From the NCBI GenBank assembly GCA_033060915.1, contig CM065379.1, forward strand, positions 23,253,318 to 23,317,317: DNA of 64,000 nt. Reading direction: 5' to 3'. Below, piece by piece: positions 36,019-47,083 of this stretch (its first letter is position 1; the number at the start of each line of letters is the position of its first letter). Below the pieces are notes generated by a model. The model ran no database searches and was not told where the DNA came from. It was given only the letters and a program-made list of their open reading frames with translations. The stretch comes from Euryodendron excelsum. Taxonomy: Eukaryota > Streptophyta > Magnoliopsida > Ericales > Pentaphylacaceae. The position numbers were made by a program, and so were the translations under genes.

Positions 36019-37626
36019 GTGTACAGATCACCTCCTCTAAAACCTGTAGAGGATCCTTTGACCCAATTCATACAGGTACAACAAGCAACTAATGCTAGAC
36101 TTGATAAATCCATAGAAGAGTTAAAGACTTTGTTTGCTCAATCATTGACTAAAGAGAAAGGCACATTCCCTGCTCAACCATTACCTAACCCTAATAGGCA
36201 AGCTCATGGTGTAGAGATAAATCCAAATCCGCTAAATCATGAGCCAGTTCAAGCAGTAACCACCTTAAGGAGCGGAAAAGCCGTAGATAAAACTATTCCA
36301 AGTAAAGAGTCTGCACCTAGGGAGGACACTAGTGAGAGGGTAGAAAAAATATCAGAAAAGGATAAAGACAATCCTAAAGAGGTAGTGGAGGAGTTAGGAA
36401 AGAAGCCTAGGGAGGATGAGTTTAGGGATAAATCTGCGGATATTGATGTAGAGGATTTGTCACATGTTCCATTTCCTCATAGATTAGCCAAACCGAAGCA
36501 AGAACTAATAAATTCTGAAATTTATGAGGTATTTAAGCAAGTGAAAATCAATATTCCATTCCTAGATGCCATTAAGCAGATCACTTCATACGCAAAGTTC
36601 TTGAAGGACTTGTGCACCATAAAGAGACGGCTCACTGTGAGAGAAGCCTCTCTTCTGAACCAAGAAGCTAGAGAGGTTCTACAAGTAAATCTTCCACCAA
36701 AATACAAGGACCCAGGGAGTCCGACTATCCCATGCATAATTGGAGATCATAGGGTTGATAATGCTTTGCTAGATCTAGGATCTAGTGTGAACCTGTTACC
36801 TTTTTCTGTTTATCAACAGTTAGGGTTAGGAGAGTTGAAACGTACTAGAATCACCCTATAATTAGCTGATTGATCGATTAAGATTCCTAGGGGCATGGTG
36901 AAAGATGTGCTTATCCAAGTGGATAAATTCTACTTCCCAATTGATTTTGTAGTGTTAGACACCGTGGAGAACTCAAATGATCATTTTCCTATCTCAGTCA
37001 TTTTAGATCGTCCCTTCCTAGCAACATCCAATGCTATTATTTGTTGTAGGGGCGGGGAGTTAAACTTATCTTTTGGAAACATGACTGTAGATATGAAAAT
37101 CTTCCATGCGAGTAAGAAACCGAGAGAGTGTGAAGACATCAGGGAGATTAGCATGATAGATATTCTAGTATAAGAATATTTTAATAGAGAATTCTTGACA
37201 GATCCACTTGAGAGTGCCTTAATTCAGAATGAACAAATAGAGTGTTTAGAAGAAACAGTGATAAATGAGGAAGTAGTAGAGTGCATTCCTGCTATGTCTG
37301 TGAGTCATTTGACCCAATGTGTTGAGCCATTAGGGCTTAGTGCTTGTAAACCTGAACCATCAGAAGTGGATGCTCCTATTCCGGAGCAAAAGCCATTGCC
37401 ATCTACTCTTAAATATATTTTTTTAGGCGATGGTGAATTTTACCCAGTTGTGATATCTTCTAGTCTGTTTGAAGGTCAAGAGGATCGATTGAAGAATGTG
37501 CTTTTAAAGCATCGCAAAGCCATAGGGTGGTCAATTGCCGATTTACATGGTATTAGCCCATTAGTTTGCACACATCGCATATACTTAGAGGAAGAAGCTA
37601 AACCTGTTCGCCAAATGCAAAGGTGA
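36019..37626 (+). pseudogene. pol: Gag-pol linker and protease remnant
   Basis: The linker is charged (many Glu/Lys) and leads through the conserved FPHRL..PK and KQITSYAKFLKDLC to the aspartic protease, which cuts the polyprotein. The catalytic motif is DLGS (36772-36783) within ALLDLGSSVNLLP, the usual form in plant Athila elements. ILDRPFLATSNAII follows, the second protease block. Two stops fall directly after the active site (36859 and 36871) and others near 37171 and 37624. The end (VVISSSL to LEEEAKPVRQMQ) leads into reverse transcriptase. Confidence 0.8.
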
Positions 37627-39098
37627 TTGAACCCGAATATGAAAGAAGTAGTTAGAGAAGAAGTTTTGAAACTTCTCAATGCGGGTATTACTTACCCAAT
37701 AGAAGACTCTAGGTGGGTGAGCCCTACCCAAGTGATCCCTAAAAAATCTGGAGTAACAGTGGTGAAAAATGACAAAGATGAATTAGTACCAACTAGGATC
37801 CAGACAGGATGGCAGATGTGCATTGACTATAGATGTCTCAATGCCGTCACCAGCAAAGATCATTTTCCATTACCATTCCTTGATCAAGTCATAAAGCGTG
37901 TGTCGGGTAAAGCTTATTATTGTTTTTTGGATAGGTACTCGGGCTACAATCAAATTGAAATAGCCCCAGAAGATCAAGATAAAACTACCTTTACTTTTTC
38001 TTTTGGCACATATGCTTATAGAAGAATGCTTTTCGGCCTGTGTAACGCACCGACCACTTTTCAAAGATGCATGATGAGCCTATTCAGTGACATGATAGAA
38101 AGAATCTTGGAAGTTTTTATGGATGATTTTTCTGTCTATAGGAACACCTATGACCAATGCCTAGAAAATTTGGAAAAAGTTTTGCAAAGGTGTAAGGAGA
38201 CCAATTGGGTCCTTAATTGGGAAAAGTGTCATTTTATGGTGACACAAGGGATAGTGTTAGGACACATAATTTCAAATAAAGAGATAGAAGTTGACAAAGC
38301 TAAGATCGACCTTATTCAGAACCTTGCACCCCCTACAAATGTTAAAGATGTCCGTTCATTTTTAGGACACGCCGGGTTTTATCGGCGATTCATCCCAGGT
38401 TTTAGTGCTATTTCTCGTCCTATGTGTCATTTGTTATCCACTTATGTTCCATTCAAATGGACATCCCCTTGCCAACAAGTTTTCGACAAGCTAAAAGGGC
38501 TCTTGACCACTACACCCATCATACAAGCCCCCGATTGGTCTCTACCTTTCGAACTCATGTGTGACGCGAGTGCCTTCGCTATAGGGGCGGTGCTTGGTCA
38601 AAGAAAGGACAAGAAACCATATGCCATCTATTATGCTAGTAAAACTTTAAATGATGCATAAATGAACTACACTACTACTGAGAAAAAGCTTCTTGCTGTG
38701 GTCTTTGCACTTGATAAGTTTAGATCATACTTGGTCGGTTCACTAGTCATAGTTTATATTGATCACGCCGCACCTAAGTACTTGCTCACTAAGCTAGATG
38801 CTAAGCCACGACTAATTTGGTGGATTCTACTCCTTTAGGAGTTTCATATAGAAATTCGGGACAAAAAAAGGGTAGAAAACGTGATAGCTGATCACTTATC
38901 TCGCCTTCCTGTTGATGGTCGAGACCAAGACAAATCTCCCATTTCAGAACACTTTCCTGATGAACAACTTTTCTCCGTCCAGTCTGTTACTCATACTAGT
39001 ACCCCTTGGTTTGCGGATATAGCTAATTATTTGGCTTCAAGTAAGATTCCATCTCAATGGTCATTTAATGATAAAAAGAAATTTTTTCTGAAATGTTA
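37627..39098 (+). pseudogene. pol: Reverse transcriptase and RNase H remnant
   Basis: It copies element RNA into DNA and removes the RNA strand. It is open for 344 codons from 37627. Blocks seen are WVSPTQVIPKKSG, MCIDYRCLN, KDHFPLPFLDQ, YSGYNQI, FGLCNAPTTFQRCM and the catalytic FMDD (38116-38127). Then come the connection (VRSFLGHAGFYRRFI) and RNase H ([36 protein letters not shown]). The Gly normally before YSGYNQ is Arg, one of few missense changes at a conserved site. Stops at 38659 and 38836 cut RNase H. A net one-base gain near 39090 shifts the frame. Confidence 0.9.
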
Positions 39099-40299
39099 GA
39101 GTTTTCATGTGGGATGACCCATACCTTTATAAGTATTGCTCTGATTAGATGATTCGACGTTGTGTACCAGATAATGAATTCCAATCCATAATTAGTTTTT
39201 GCCACTCATATGCTTGTGGTGGACATTTCTCCACCAAGAAAACAATTGCCAAAGTCCTTCAATGTAGATTTTATTGGCCTACTATGTTTAAAGATGTCCA
39301 TACTTTTTGTACTGCTTGTGATAGATGTCAAAGACTAGGTACTCTCACTAGAAGAAATATGATGCCCTTGAATCCCATAACTGTCATAGAAATATTTGAT
39401 TGTTGGGGCATCGACTTTATGGGGCCGTTTCCTAGTTCTTTCGGCATTTATATATTTTAGTGGGTATTGATTATGTATCTAAGTGGGTAGAGGCAGTAGC
39501 ATCCCGTACAAATGATCACTTAGTGGTGATTAAATTTCTAAAAGAAAACATCTTTTCGAGATTTGGGATGCCGCGTGCTATTATAAGTGATGGTGGGACC
39601 CACTTCTGTAATAGACTCGTTGGGGTCCTGATGCGTAGATATGGAGTGCTCCATAAAGTCGGAACGCCCTACCACCCACAAACCAGTGGCTAAGTCGAAC
39701 TCACCAATAGGGAAATAAAACATATTTTAGAAAAAACTGTGAACCCCAACCGCAACGATTGATCCTTAAGGTTGGTGGATGCACTCTGGGTATACCAGAC
39801 TGCATACAAAACACAGATAAGCATGTCACCCTATTGGCTCGTTTATGGCAAAGCTTGCCATTTACCCATTGAGGTTCAACACAAAGCTTACTCGGCCATT
39901 AGGCAAATGAATGCAAACCCCGACGACACTGGACATCATCGAAAACTTTAACTCTTAGAGTTGGATGAAATACGTAATGACGCGTATGAAAATGCGCAAA
40001 TTTCTAAGGCGAAGATGAAAGTTCTTCACGACCAACACATTTCTCGAAAATCTTTTGACATTGGTCAAAAAGTCCTTTTGTACAACACCCGGTTACATTT
40101 GTTTCCCAAAAAGTTGCGTAGTAAATGGTCAGGACCTTATATAGTGAAGAAAGTCCACGAGAATGGGGCCATTGAAATTCGAAACCCCACAAATGTCAAT
40201 CAATTCATAGTCAATGGTCATCGTCTAAAACATTATGTTGAGAATTTTGTGGCAGAAATAGAGACATTACGTCTCGAAGATCCTCCTCCATTAGAGTAA
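39099..40299 (+). pseudogene. pol: Integrase remnant
   Basis: Integrase inserts the DNA copy. The zinc-binding HHCC domain (CGGHFSTKKT ... CTACDRCQRLG, 39200-39340) and first catalytic Asp (39413) lie in frame 2. A one-base loss near 39450 returns the sequence to frame 1, where the second Asp (39589, ISDGGTHF) and the Glu (39697) follow with 35 residues between, the DD35E pattern. A stop sits two codons before the Glu; further stops lie near 39760 and 39949. The C-terminal part (KLRSKWSGPYIV ... NGHRLKHY) is typical for gypsy integrases. The frame ends at 40299. Confidence 0.88.
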
Positions 40300-40500
40300 T
40301 ATCCATAGGGGTAATTGTGTATAGTAGTGTTGTTTTATTTATTTTTATTTTTTTTCTAATGACTAGTGTGCCTTTCATCACTAGGTTTGTGTCTTTCTCT
40401 TTCCTCTTGCATCCATTGAGGGCAATGTGCAAACTAAGTTGCGGGGAAGAGATCAATCTTGTGATAAACTGCACGGTTTTAAAAAAAAATCGAAAATACT

Positions 40501-40830
40501 GGCTGTCCGGACGCCTTTTTACACTTAGAATTTTTTGTTATAGTCGGGAAACACGGGCACTGGCCGTCCAGACACCCTTCGGGGAACGTTCGGACGGCAT
40601 TCCACACTTAGAAAATTTTTTGAAAAGTCTGTGCAACGCCACTGGCCGTCCGGACGCCTCCCAACACTTAGAAAAAATTTTGAGTTCGAGTTGCAAGGCT
40701 ACTGGCCGTCCAGACGCCCTTCATGCCTTGGAAAATTTTTGAAGTCAGTTGTGATAAGTTCATTGGCCGTTCGGACACCCGTATTTGCCCCTCCAAACGC
40801 CCTCCTGGGGCCGTCCGGACGCCCCTGCGT
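40501..40830 (+). repeat. GC-rich minisatellite with palindromic core CGTCCGGACG
   Basis: The core 'ggccgtccggacgcc' occurs about six times (40501, 40562, 40643, 40703, 40764, 40809) in variants. In the first copies it is followed by 'acacttagaaaattttt'. The unit is 45-80 bp. CGTCCGGACG is a perfect 10-bp palindrome. It is far more GC-rich than the surroundings and sits exactly between pol and the 3' ORFs. Open frames across it are a by-product of composition, not genes. Confidence 0.85.
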
Positions 40831-40840
40831 TTTTATAAAA
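40831..40840 (+). promoter_or_regulatory. Candidate internal TATA box
   Basis: TTTTATAAAA directly after the GC-rich minisatellite, about 285 bp before the first 3' ORF. 'ctcattcacaca' near 40862 would be at start-site distance, and a (GA)n leader tract follows at 40894. This would allow a subgenomic mRNA for the 3' ORFs. Confidence 0.4.
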
Positions 40841-40988
40841 GCTTCGATTTTCTCTATTTTGTCTCATTCACACACCCACAGAATTCCTGTTTTAGAGAGA
40901 GAGAGAGAGAGCATTCGGACGAGGCGACGAAGTCCTACTAGTTTGAAGAGTTGTGACCCTTCAAATTCCCGCTTTTTCGTCTTCCAAG

Positions 40989-41116
40989 GTAACTACGCAA
41001 CCTCTCATATTCCTTTTTGAATTATTTTCGTTGATATTTATGCTTAGTTAGGAGTGGGATTATGCTATAATTGTGATTATTATCTGGTGGTGTGTGTTGC
41101 GACTTGTTTTGTGAAG
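40989..41116 (+). other. Candidate leader intron before the first 3' ORF
   Basis: Donor CCAAG|GTAACT (40989) and acceptor TTTTGTGAAG (ending 41116) enclose 128 bp of T-rich sequence with branch-like 'tgctataat' and 'tagttagg'. The ORF start ATG (41125) follows after eight bases. Inferred from splice consensus only. Confidence 0.35.
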
Positions 41117-41124
41117 TTGTTTTG

Positions 41125-42279
41125 ATGGCACTGAAAGGGAGTAAAAAATCTGCTAAAAAGTTTTTGGCCATAGAACCCTTTGAACTCAATTATTCTTCAG
41201 ACTATGACTCAGAAATTTTCATCGGTTGTCAAGGCTTTTTAGACTTTAGGAAAACTTGGGCGAGTAAAGCCGCGGTTGTAGAGCGAAACATAGAACTATG
41301 GAATTTTGGGGGTGGGTTTGCTTTAGAAGCCGAATTTGAAAGGCGGGGGTGGAATGACCTAGCCGCCTATAGGGGGGAATACATTTTAACCCTTTATGTG
41401 AAACTTATGACTAATATCTAAGTGGCGGAAAAAACTAAGGGTCAAGAGAGGCTGGTGACTTGGGTGAGAGGGAGAGACATAGTGATTACCCCGGCCTTTT
41501 TTTGTGATCATTATGGGCTGAGGCGTGAGCCTAATGCCGAGTTTTGCCATGGGGTTGGGACTCTGAGCCTCACTGAGATGGCACGGGAGATTCTAGAAGA
41601 TGATCAGTCCTGGGTTGAGGGGAAGACCCAATGTCAAAAAAAGTTTTTAAAACTGAGGTACCTCCCACTGTTCCTTTTCTCATGCCATAGTTTGTTACCC
41701 CAGGCCCATTATGCCCAAGTCAACTTAGCCTGAGCCCAGCTAATGTAGGCCATTGGAACCCAAAAGACCATAGACTTGCCGAGGTATATGTTCCTCCAAC
41801 TCTATCATGATGCCACCAATATCACCCGAGGGGACATCATTCCATTTATGTATATGCTTACCTCCCTGATCTTTGAGTCTGGAGTTTACCTACCTTCATT
41901 TTTTTCAAGAAAATCTTCCATGGGTGCCATCAATATGACTTCTATTCATAAGTCAGAAGCACAATATAGGAGTCACAAGAAGAAGAGGGCCGAGGATGAT
42001 GAAGAAGAGGGGGAAGGAGGACCATCGGCTGAGGGAAGTGGCTGTACTGGGCAGTCTTCATTGGATAAGGTAGTAGAGATGTCAGAGTTGCAGGCACTGA
42101 CGCAGCAACACCACACCCAGCTTTTAGAGGCTTAAGCCAACGCCTTTGGGACTTTTCAGACGGAGGTTTATGGCCGGTTTGATAGGATTGACAAGGAGCA
42201 GAAGCGGCATAGCTAGGCTATTGAGGAGCTACAGAGAGAGATATCCCGTTCGATGTGGGATCTATCCACTGATATGTAG
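41125..42279 (+). pseudogene. Athila 3' ORF, copy 1 (plant-transposon-protein type)
   Basis: Function is unknown; such ORFs sit where retroviruses carry env and are often annotated as 'putative plant transposon protein' or ATHILA ORF. It begins MALKGSKKSAKKF. Family-like blocks are VVERNIELWNF, FERRGWNDL, WVRGRDIVITP and TIDLPRYMFLQL. A basic-acidic stretch (KKKRAEDDEEEGEGG) and a coiled-coil-like tail (RFDRIDKEQKRHS, AIEELQREI) follow. No signal peptide or membrane segment is evident, which argues against an envelope role. One frame is kept over 384 codons with stops near 41419, 41731, 41743, 42133 and 42214. Confidence 0.7.
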
Positions 42280-42579
42280 TGGATAGTGTTCGCTTGAGTT
42301 TAGATCATGTGCATTCAGGATTATTGTATAATTGATCTAAAACTCTTATTTTTACATGTTTGGATATTATGTTTGTGTTTATGAGTTTAGATTGTGCGTC
42401 ACGTTGTGGCGGTCTAAAACTTAATTTTAGTTAGAACTATTTGTGTTTGTCTTTTTTATGTTAATAAAGTACTGTTTATCTTAATTTATGTTATGTCATT
42501 CCTTTTATTTATTGTATCTTGTTTATTTATTATTATAAGTTTTCTTAAGAATAGGACAAATAAAGCAATCTCAATAACC

Positions 42580-43545
42580 ATGTCACTCAAAAGGAGTAAA
42601 AACAAATTACAACACGGAATCAAACAATTCGCTAACTCTTGGGAGAGGGATATGTATCTGAACTCGTTTCAGGGGCAGCAAGTGTTGATTGAACGCCGAG
42701 TGCAACTTTCAGATTTTGCTGATAGGTTTTTGAAATCTACATTCATATAGAGGGGCTGGCTTTGAATGTTAAGGAGAGAAAGCCCGGTGAACGTTGACAT
42801 GGTGCGAGAATTTTATGCCTATTTGAGCGTGTCTGAGACACCCGAGCTCTCCATTTAATCCGAAGTAAGAGGACACATGATCACTATCATAGCGAATGAT
42901 ATTTGTGACCTTCTAACTTTGCCACGGGTTCTGAGGCTGGATTTTAAGCTATTTGAAGGAAATTCACCTCTTATTGATGTGCTTTGTGCGGAATTACAGA
43001 AAATACCATCAGTGGGTCATCATTCCATCATACCCGTGTTATCTTTAAAAAGGGAGTACAGGCTATTGAATTTGATTCTTTTCTCAAATATTCTCCCTGA
43101 AGTGGATTCGGGTGTTGTAATAGATCACTATAGGTGTTTTTAGCTGTACATTATTGGTAAAGGGTATACGATTGATCTGCCTACTATGATGCTGACTGTT
43201 ATGAGGGAAGCACGCTATTCATCTGGCGGGTTACCCTATGGGTTGTTCATTACCCAACTTTTGGAGCAGGTTGGAGTGCCTACATTGCCTTCAGACACCA
43301 TTGCACATTCGGGTCATCCGTTATCTAGTTTGGATGCTTTGAGTACCCGGGCACTTCAAAAGAGTGACCTACCCACTTTAGTTCCACGACAGCCACAGCC
43401 TGCCATGTCCACTCCATTCGCAACTGTTGAATTCTTGCAAAGGAAAATTTTCGAGTTGAAGGTAGAGGTGGATTCGCTGAAGAGTTACACTTCGATGGCC
43501 TCGACTTCGAAGGCTCTGGAGCATGGTCCTACCCGTTTGTCTTAG
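42580..43545 (+). pseudogene. Athila 3' ORF, copy 2 (diverged tandem paralogue)
   Basis: It begins MSLKRSKNKLQHG, echoing MALKGSKKSAKK of copy 1. Blocks follow in the same order: LIERRVQLSDF, RGWL, VRGHMITIIANDICDLL, YTIDLPTMMLTVMREA, then a coil-like tail (LQRKIFELKVEVDSLKS). It is 321 codons in one frame with stops near 42748, 42763, 42856 and 43141. It is clearly related to copy 1 but so diverged that the duplication long predates this insertion. Function unknown. Confidence 0.68.
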
Positions 43546-44246
43546 AGTTCTTGGGGAAAGCTTGATTTAGTAGTTGTACAGTTAGTAGTACTTTATTTTC
43601 TTTGAGGATATTTTGTTTTTTTTTCTTTTCCGTGTTTTGATTTATTTCTATTTTCTTTGGGTACTCTATTTCTTTTGAAAAAAATTAAAAAAAAGAAAAT
43701 AAAAAAAAAGAAAAAAAAAACAAAATGAAAAAAAATATACCTTATTGTGCCTTGCTGACCAGTTATAGGTGTGCCTACATTGATTCGCCTTTGGAGACCG
43801 GAACTGAGTTGGTAAGAATTGAGTAGCGTATGGTTCATCGATCGTGGTCGGTATTTTCAACACTTTCATTCATGTTTTTATTGCTTAGTATTATTCATGT
43901 TAGGAGTGTTGAAAATGTTTCTTTTTAGAACCATATTTATGCTCATGTCAATACAATATTGGAATTGAGAATGATTGGAAGCATTCATTGGACTAAACTT
44001 GAGCTTAATTGTCGAGTTAACTTCTTGTGATGATGAATTAAAATTTTTTGCCATGAAAACATTACAAGCAAGAGACTACATTATGTTGCATTGTCTTGTT
44101 ATATGACTTCTTGTGTTGATGATTTTGTGCATTTGTCATCCTTAAATAGTGGAGATTGTACCTTGTGAGCTTTAGAGCTAATTTATCTTATTTTCGGACG
44201 GGATTTACATTTACTCAAGGATATTCTTTTATTTTTTATTCTTTCA
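43546..44246 (+). other. Region between 3' ORF and the shared LTR homology
   Basis: It contains a long purine tract (43676-43735, almost only A and G), a good polypurine-tract candidate. About 500 bp after it have no match in the left LTR. If the purine tract is the true plus-strand primer, the LTR begins near 43740-43910 and the left LTR has lost that part. No gene is seen. Confidence 0.5.
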
Positions 44247-46835
44247 ATAGCTTCATTATACTTGATTTTGATTCATAAGTTAGGTGGTGATTGGCGTTAT
44301 TGACACTTATACTCTTTTGAATTTCAAACTTAATATACTTCGGATATGTTTTTAGGTCATTCTATTCTTCTTGGACACATAATTTCTAGATTCTGTCGCT
44401 TGAGCCGTGTATATATCATCCTTGATAGAACCAAATCATTGTTGAAATGTTTCCTATAAAAGAAATGTGATCTTGGTGCTAGTAAATAGCTTAAAAAGAA
44501 GAGGACGATGTATTTGTGATGTGATGAAAAAAAGAGGAAAGGAGGAAAAGAATAAATATGAAAAACCATGGAAAAAAAGCGGAAAAAGAAAAAAAATGAC
44601 AAGAAAAAAAATGAAAAAAATTGAGAAGCATTATCATATGAATTGGGAGTTGAAAGCATGGTTTTGGTGATCATTGGATGCCTTGAGCATCAATGTTTTG
44701 AGTAGTTTATTCTTTCTCTCTCTATATATTTTTCTTCTTCATACAGACGGTTGTAGTTGATCCGAAGTATACATGAGTTGAAAATTCCTTTGAGTATAAG
44801 TATCTTTGTCAATTTCTTGACTATTATTTTGACTGTGGGTATTCTTTCATGAAGCTATGTCAAGTCCTATACACTTACGTTTTAGCGGTTTTTGTTATTG
44901 GATTGCTCTTATTGCATAATTTATACAATTACTCTTATGATGAGCCTTCCATTGAGGGACCCATGTGTTCATATTTTTGTGCGAGTATGCCTTATGAGAA
45001 TTTGCATCAAAGCGTGAAGGATGTTTGTGCATGATATTGATACACTTGAATTATGCTGCATGGTTAGTGCATTATCATGTGCATCTTTCTTGTAACTTTC
45101 ATGTCTTAACCTTGCATGATCCATGATGTATGTTGAGTTGAGAATTACCTTGAGTAAGTTTCCATATGCCTTAATTGTTCTTTCTACCACTGATTGTTTG
45201 AAATGAATAGATGTTTGTGGGTATCATCACTGCAAGTCCTCACGAGACATCACTCGTCCATTAGGGCTAACCTAGGGGTTTAAAGCCTTGATGCATAGGC
45301 TAAATGTATTCGTGACTTCTACGAAAGTGAATATTATGTTTTTGGTTTTAGTATTGTGCTAGGGATTAGCAAAAACCTAGTTGGGGGGTGTGATTGGGTT
45401 TCAAAAGTACAATTACAAGGCCTTAATTAGTACTTTGTTAGCATTAGTTTATGATTATATATGTCTTTTTAGTTATATTTTGATATTAATTGAGTTTATA
45501 ATGCTTTATGTAGGTTTTGAGCTTAAATGGAATAATTTCGAATGCAATTTAATCATAAGTTTCAAGAGGTTGCTGTCAAGGTACAAGCTGCTAAAACTGT
45601 GATACAAATTGCTGAACCACGCAAAGCTAGAACTTTAAAAGCTCATATCTCGCGAACCAGAAAGGCTATTCAGGCCCATAATATATAAATTTCATGTAAT
45701 TTTTCGAGGCGTACAACTTTCATGAAGTAACCCAGCCCATCTGAGCACTCGGTAGTACTCGTCCGTACGACTGACGATTGGATAGATAGATTAATTCATT
45801 TTTTAGTTAGAGAAAGATTAGTAGGTAGTAGAATAGGTTTAGGAGTTCTATGTTCTGAAGGAGAAGAAGAATTCTAAATGTTTTTTAGGATTTGTAAGGA
45901 GGAATCATCCAATCCTTTTGGAGGCTACAAATCTTTTCATCTTTCAAGGGAGCATCTTAATCTTTAATTTTTATCTTTAGTTTTCTTTCTTGTTCTTATT
46001 GTGAATTTTAGATTATATTTCTTTAATGCAGCGTTTTATTTATTTAATTATTATTTCCATTCTTGCAATATTTATCATGTTTTTCAGTAGCTAAATCCAT
46101 TCTTGGTATGGGTTGAAAAAATAACTAAGTTACAGGTAGAGATTCAAGATATTTATTTATTTTCCAAGGTTTCAAGATTTTGGATCAAGATTCATTGCTT
46201 GCCCATAAATATCTTCGAAAACAATATTCTTGATCATATCTAGCATGTATGTATAGACTGATTTGTAAGCAGGGATACGTATACCTAGAATTTTTAATAA
46301 GGATATTGATTATCATTGATTATATATTTCTATTAAGAGTACTTTAGAAATCTACTGTTCTTGATGAAGCTCCTAGCATACTTTGTAAACAGGTTTATAA
46401 ACTGGGACAAGTATGAATGAGACCTTGGTATGAGCACTAGTAAATAACTGAATATCAACTCTAAGAGGGTAATCAAATCTTGAGTTTTTTTACTCACAAC
46501 TATCTTGGGAACCTACTTGTGGGCCTATTACTGGATCAACCCTGCCAAGACCTTTTTATAATATTTGAATACAACCCTAAAAATTAGTTTAATTTTATTG
46601 TCTGATAATTTAGATCAATCATCTCCAACAATTGATTTTTATTTTCTTTTTTGGAAGCTTTCTTGTGATTTTAATTGACTCTGAGCTCGTTATTATTTTG
46701 TTCTGATTGTAGACCTTACCAGATTAAGTTTATCTCTTGTGTTCCCTGTGGATCGACCTCGGTCTTACCTTGATATTATTACTACATCGCAACCGTACAC
46801 TGGCGGATATAAATTGCACTATTCAAGAGCGATTA
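44247..46835 (+). repeat. Right LTR of the Athila-type element
   Basis: Collinear with 31708-34319, ending 'gagcgatta' where the left LTR ends 'gagcgatca', so the terminal CA has mutated to TA. Small indels and scattered transitions distinguish the copies. The true 5' limit may lie upstream of 44247. Confidence 0.85.
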
Positions 46836-47083
46836 GCACCCCGCTGATTCACTCCCGCAAGTGCACAGTTTCGAAGTAGTTTAATCCAACTAGGAGTTGG
46901 ATATTGTTTTCTTCCTTGGGAATCGAGGCCATGTATAGGCCAATGGCTTGGCAAACTTACATTTAACTCAAATTGAATTACAACCAAAATGAATGCTTCT
47001 ATAAAAGAGAAATAGAAAATGATTTGAGGTTTTGGATATTAGTTTGATTAACTAAACAATTTGAAAGTAAAATAGAGATTAAG
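46836..47083. other. Short spacer between two elements
   Basis: It starts 'gcaccccgctgattcactcc', right of the Athila-type LTR, and ends at the TG of the first long-LTR fragment. No feature was recognised. Confidence 0.5.

Larger units (their letters stand above)
31708..46835 (+). mobile_element. Athila-type Ty3/gypsy LTR retrotransposon, decayed, about 15.1 kb
   Basis: It is bounded by two homologous LTRs (31708-34319 and 44247-46835), with a tRNA-Asp-type primer site right after the left LTR. The order is gag, protease, reverse transcriptase, RNase H, integrase, then extra 3' ORFs. Primer site, protein sequences and 3' ORFs all point to the Athila lineage. Over the first 275 bp of the LTRs I count about a dozen differences, so the insertion is not recent. 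No target duplication can be seen, because the left LTR lacks its 5' end. Fifteen or so stops and two frameshifts make it non-autonomous. It is longer than a typical Athila (10-12 kb) because of the long LTRs and a doubled 3' ORF. Confidence 0.9.

Noticed and set aside
35801..36040. 79-codon frame overlapping gag
   Set aside because: Out of phase with the gag-pol frame, which continues on both sides; a shadow frame.
40317..41020. Overlapping frames of 72-141 codons after pol
   Set aside because: They lie in the GC-rich minisatellite, translate repeated text, and do not match any retrotransposon domain.
43593..44674. Lys- and Phe-rich frames over purine tracts
   Set aside because: They arise from the polypurine tract and the A/G-rich part of the LTR.
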